Of a stretch of 13,374 nucleotides of DNA, positions 12,708 through 13,374 are shown one piece after another. The notes under the pieces were generated by a model. That model had not been told where the DNA came from. It saw only the letters and a list, made by a program, of their open reading frames with translations, and did not search any database. How positions within the stretch are numbered: the stretch's first letter is position 1; every line of letters begins with the position of its first letter. The position numbers and the translations under genes were made by a program. Origin of the DNA: Sphingomonas paucimobilis. GTDB lineage: Bacteria; Pseudomonadota; Alphaproteobacteria; Sphingomonadales; Sphingomonadaceae. The stretch covers positions 1 to 13,374 of the forward strand of contig CAMAQU010000024.1 in NCBI GenBank assembly GCA_945860425.1, in the 5' to 3' direction.

Positions 12708-13374
12708 ATGGCAAAGGCAATCCCCGCAACAACCATTAACCCGGCAGAGGCCGCGCATTTTGGTAAATTAGCCGCAGATTGGTGGGATCCCAAGGGGTCA
12801 TCCGCCATGCTGCACAAGCTCAATCCCGTCCGCCTGCGATTCATTCGTGCGGCATGTGATGTCCATTGGGGACTTAATCCGCGAGATGTTCGGCCGCTGG
12901 CTGGCAAGTCCGCGATTGATGTTGGTTGCGGTGCAGGCTTGTTATGTGAGCCGCTCGCTCGGCTGGGCGCGGATGTGGTCGGTGTGGATGCGGCGCCCGA
13001 AAACATCGCGGCGGCCCACCAACATGCGCAAGGGGCAGGTCTGAAGATTGACTATCGCTGCGCCGATATTGCCGATCTTAATGGTCAATTTGATCTTGTC
13101 TCGTCGATGGAGGTCATTGAGCATGTGGCCGACCCTGCCCATTTTGTGCAGGCGCTGGCGGCTCGGCTTGCGCCAAATGGCCTGATGATCCTGTCTACCC
13201 CGAACCGGACAAGCGCCTCCCGCCTCGCCATGATCACATTGGCGGAAGGCTTGGGCATGATCCCCAAGGGCACGCATGATTGGGATAAGTTTTTGACACC
13301 GGAAGAGCTCATCCCGCTTGTCGAAGCCGCGGGCCTAAAGGTCGGAGAGATGCGCGGTATCGCCTTTTCGCCGA
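12708..13374 (+). CDS. ubiG: Ubiquinone biosynthesis O-methyltransferase, 3'-truncated by the window edge
   Basis: SAM-dependent enzyme that performs both O-methylations of ubiquinone synthesis (from 2-polyprenyl-6-hydroxyphenol and 3-demethylubiquinol). 222 residues are visible, and with E. coli UbiG at 240 only a short tail is missing. Family marks: NPAEAAHFGKLAADWWDPKG (11-30), LHKLNPVRLRFI (35-46), the SAM motif DVGCGAGLL (71-79), the acidic end of strand 2 in VVGVDAAP (90-97), EVIEHVADP (135-143) and STPNRT with KGTHDW (163-168, 187-192). The start is the ATG at 12708; AGGG at 12697-12700 lies 7 bases before it. The frame has no stop before the window edge. Divergent from lysC. Confidence 0.95.
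   Translation, partial: MAKAIPATTINPAEAAHFGKLAADWWDPKGSSAMLHKLNPVRLRFIRAACDVHWGLNPRDVRPLAGKSAIDVGCGAGLLCEPLARLGADVVGVDAAPENIAAAHQHAQGAGLKIDYRCADIADLNGQFDLVSSMEVIEHVADPAHFVQALAARLAPNGLMILSTPNRTSASRLAMITLAEGLGMIPKGTHDWDKFLTPEELIPLVEAAGLKVGEMRGIAFSP

Overview
This window looks like chromosomal DNA from an alphaproteobacterium, most likely Sphingomonadales. The call rests on moderately high GC, protein wording typical of that order, a stand-alone CrtZ-type carotenoid hydroxylase, an Alph_Pro_TM (TIGR02186) protein beside a TauE/SafE permease, and sucC placed next to etfBA without sucD. It is dense housekeeping DNA. I see no transposase, phage gene, CRISPR array or rRNA.

Layout. The left edge cuts into glf (UDP-galactopyranose mutase, + strand). 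A small GlsB/YeaQ-type membrane protein follows, then a tRNA-Val(UAC) and a short-chain dehydrogenase. Next come three minus-strand genes: a TauE/SafE permease, an overlapping signal-peptide/TM protein of the TIGR02186 family, and a PlsC-like acyltransferase that meets the dehydrogenase tail to tail. To the right is what looks like the C-terminal stub of a LysR regulator, then nhaA (Na+/H+ antiporter). nhaA ends inside a terminator that also serves the facing etfA. The block sucC-etfB-etfA runs on the minus strand, with a hairpin and a LiuR-like palindrome between sucC and etfB. A small lipoprotein gene starting with TTG lies upstream of sucC and is divergent from crtZ. crtZ meets a minus-strand nitronate-monooxygenase-like gene tail to tail. 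That gene overlaps the end of lysC (aspartate kinase). Divergent from lysC is ubiG, cut by the right edge.

How the genes fit together. sucC, etfB and etfA join the TCA cycle to acyl-CoA dehydrogenase electron flow, and UbiG supplies the ubiquinone that ETF electrons finally reduce. lysC opens the lysine/threonine/methionine/diaminopimelate branch. glf (galactofuranose), plsC (phospholipid) and crtZ (xanthophyll) serve the envelope. nhaA and the GlsB-type protein suggest ion and general stress handling. Genes are packed tightly: three same-strand ATGA overlaps and two convergent pairs whose stop codons share bases.

No clearly new system is visible. The best leads are the TIGR02186-TauE/SafE pair, the LysR stub between it and nhaA, the palindrome in front of etfBA, and an apparent internal start for a separate regulatory subunit inside lysC.
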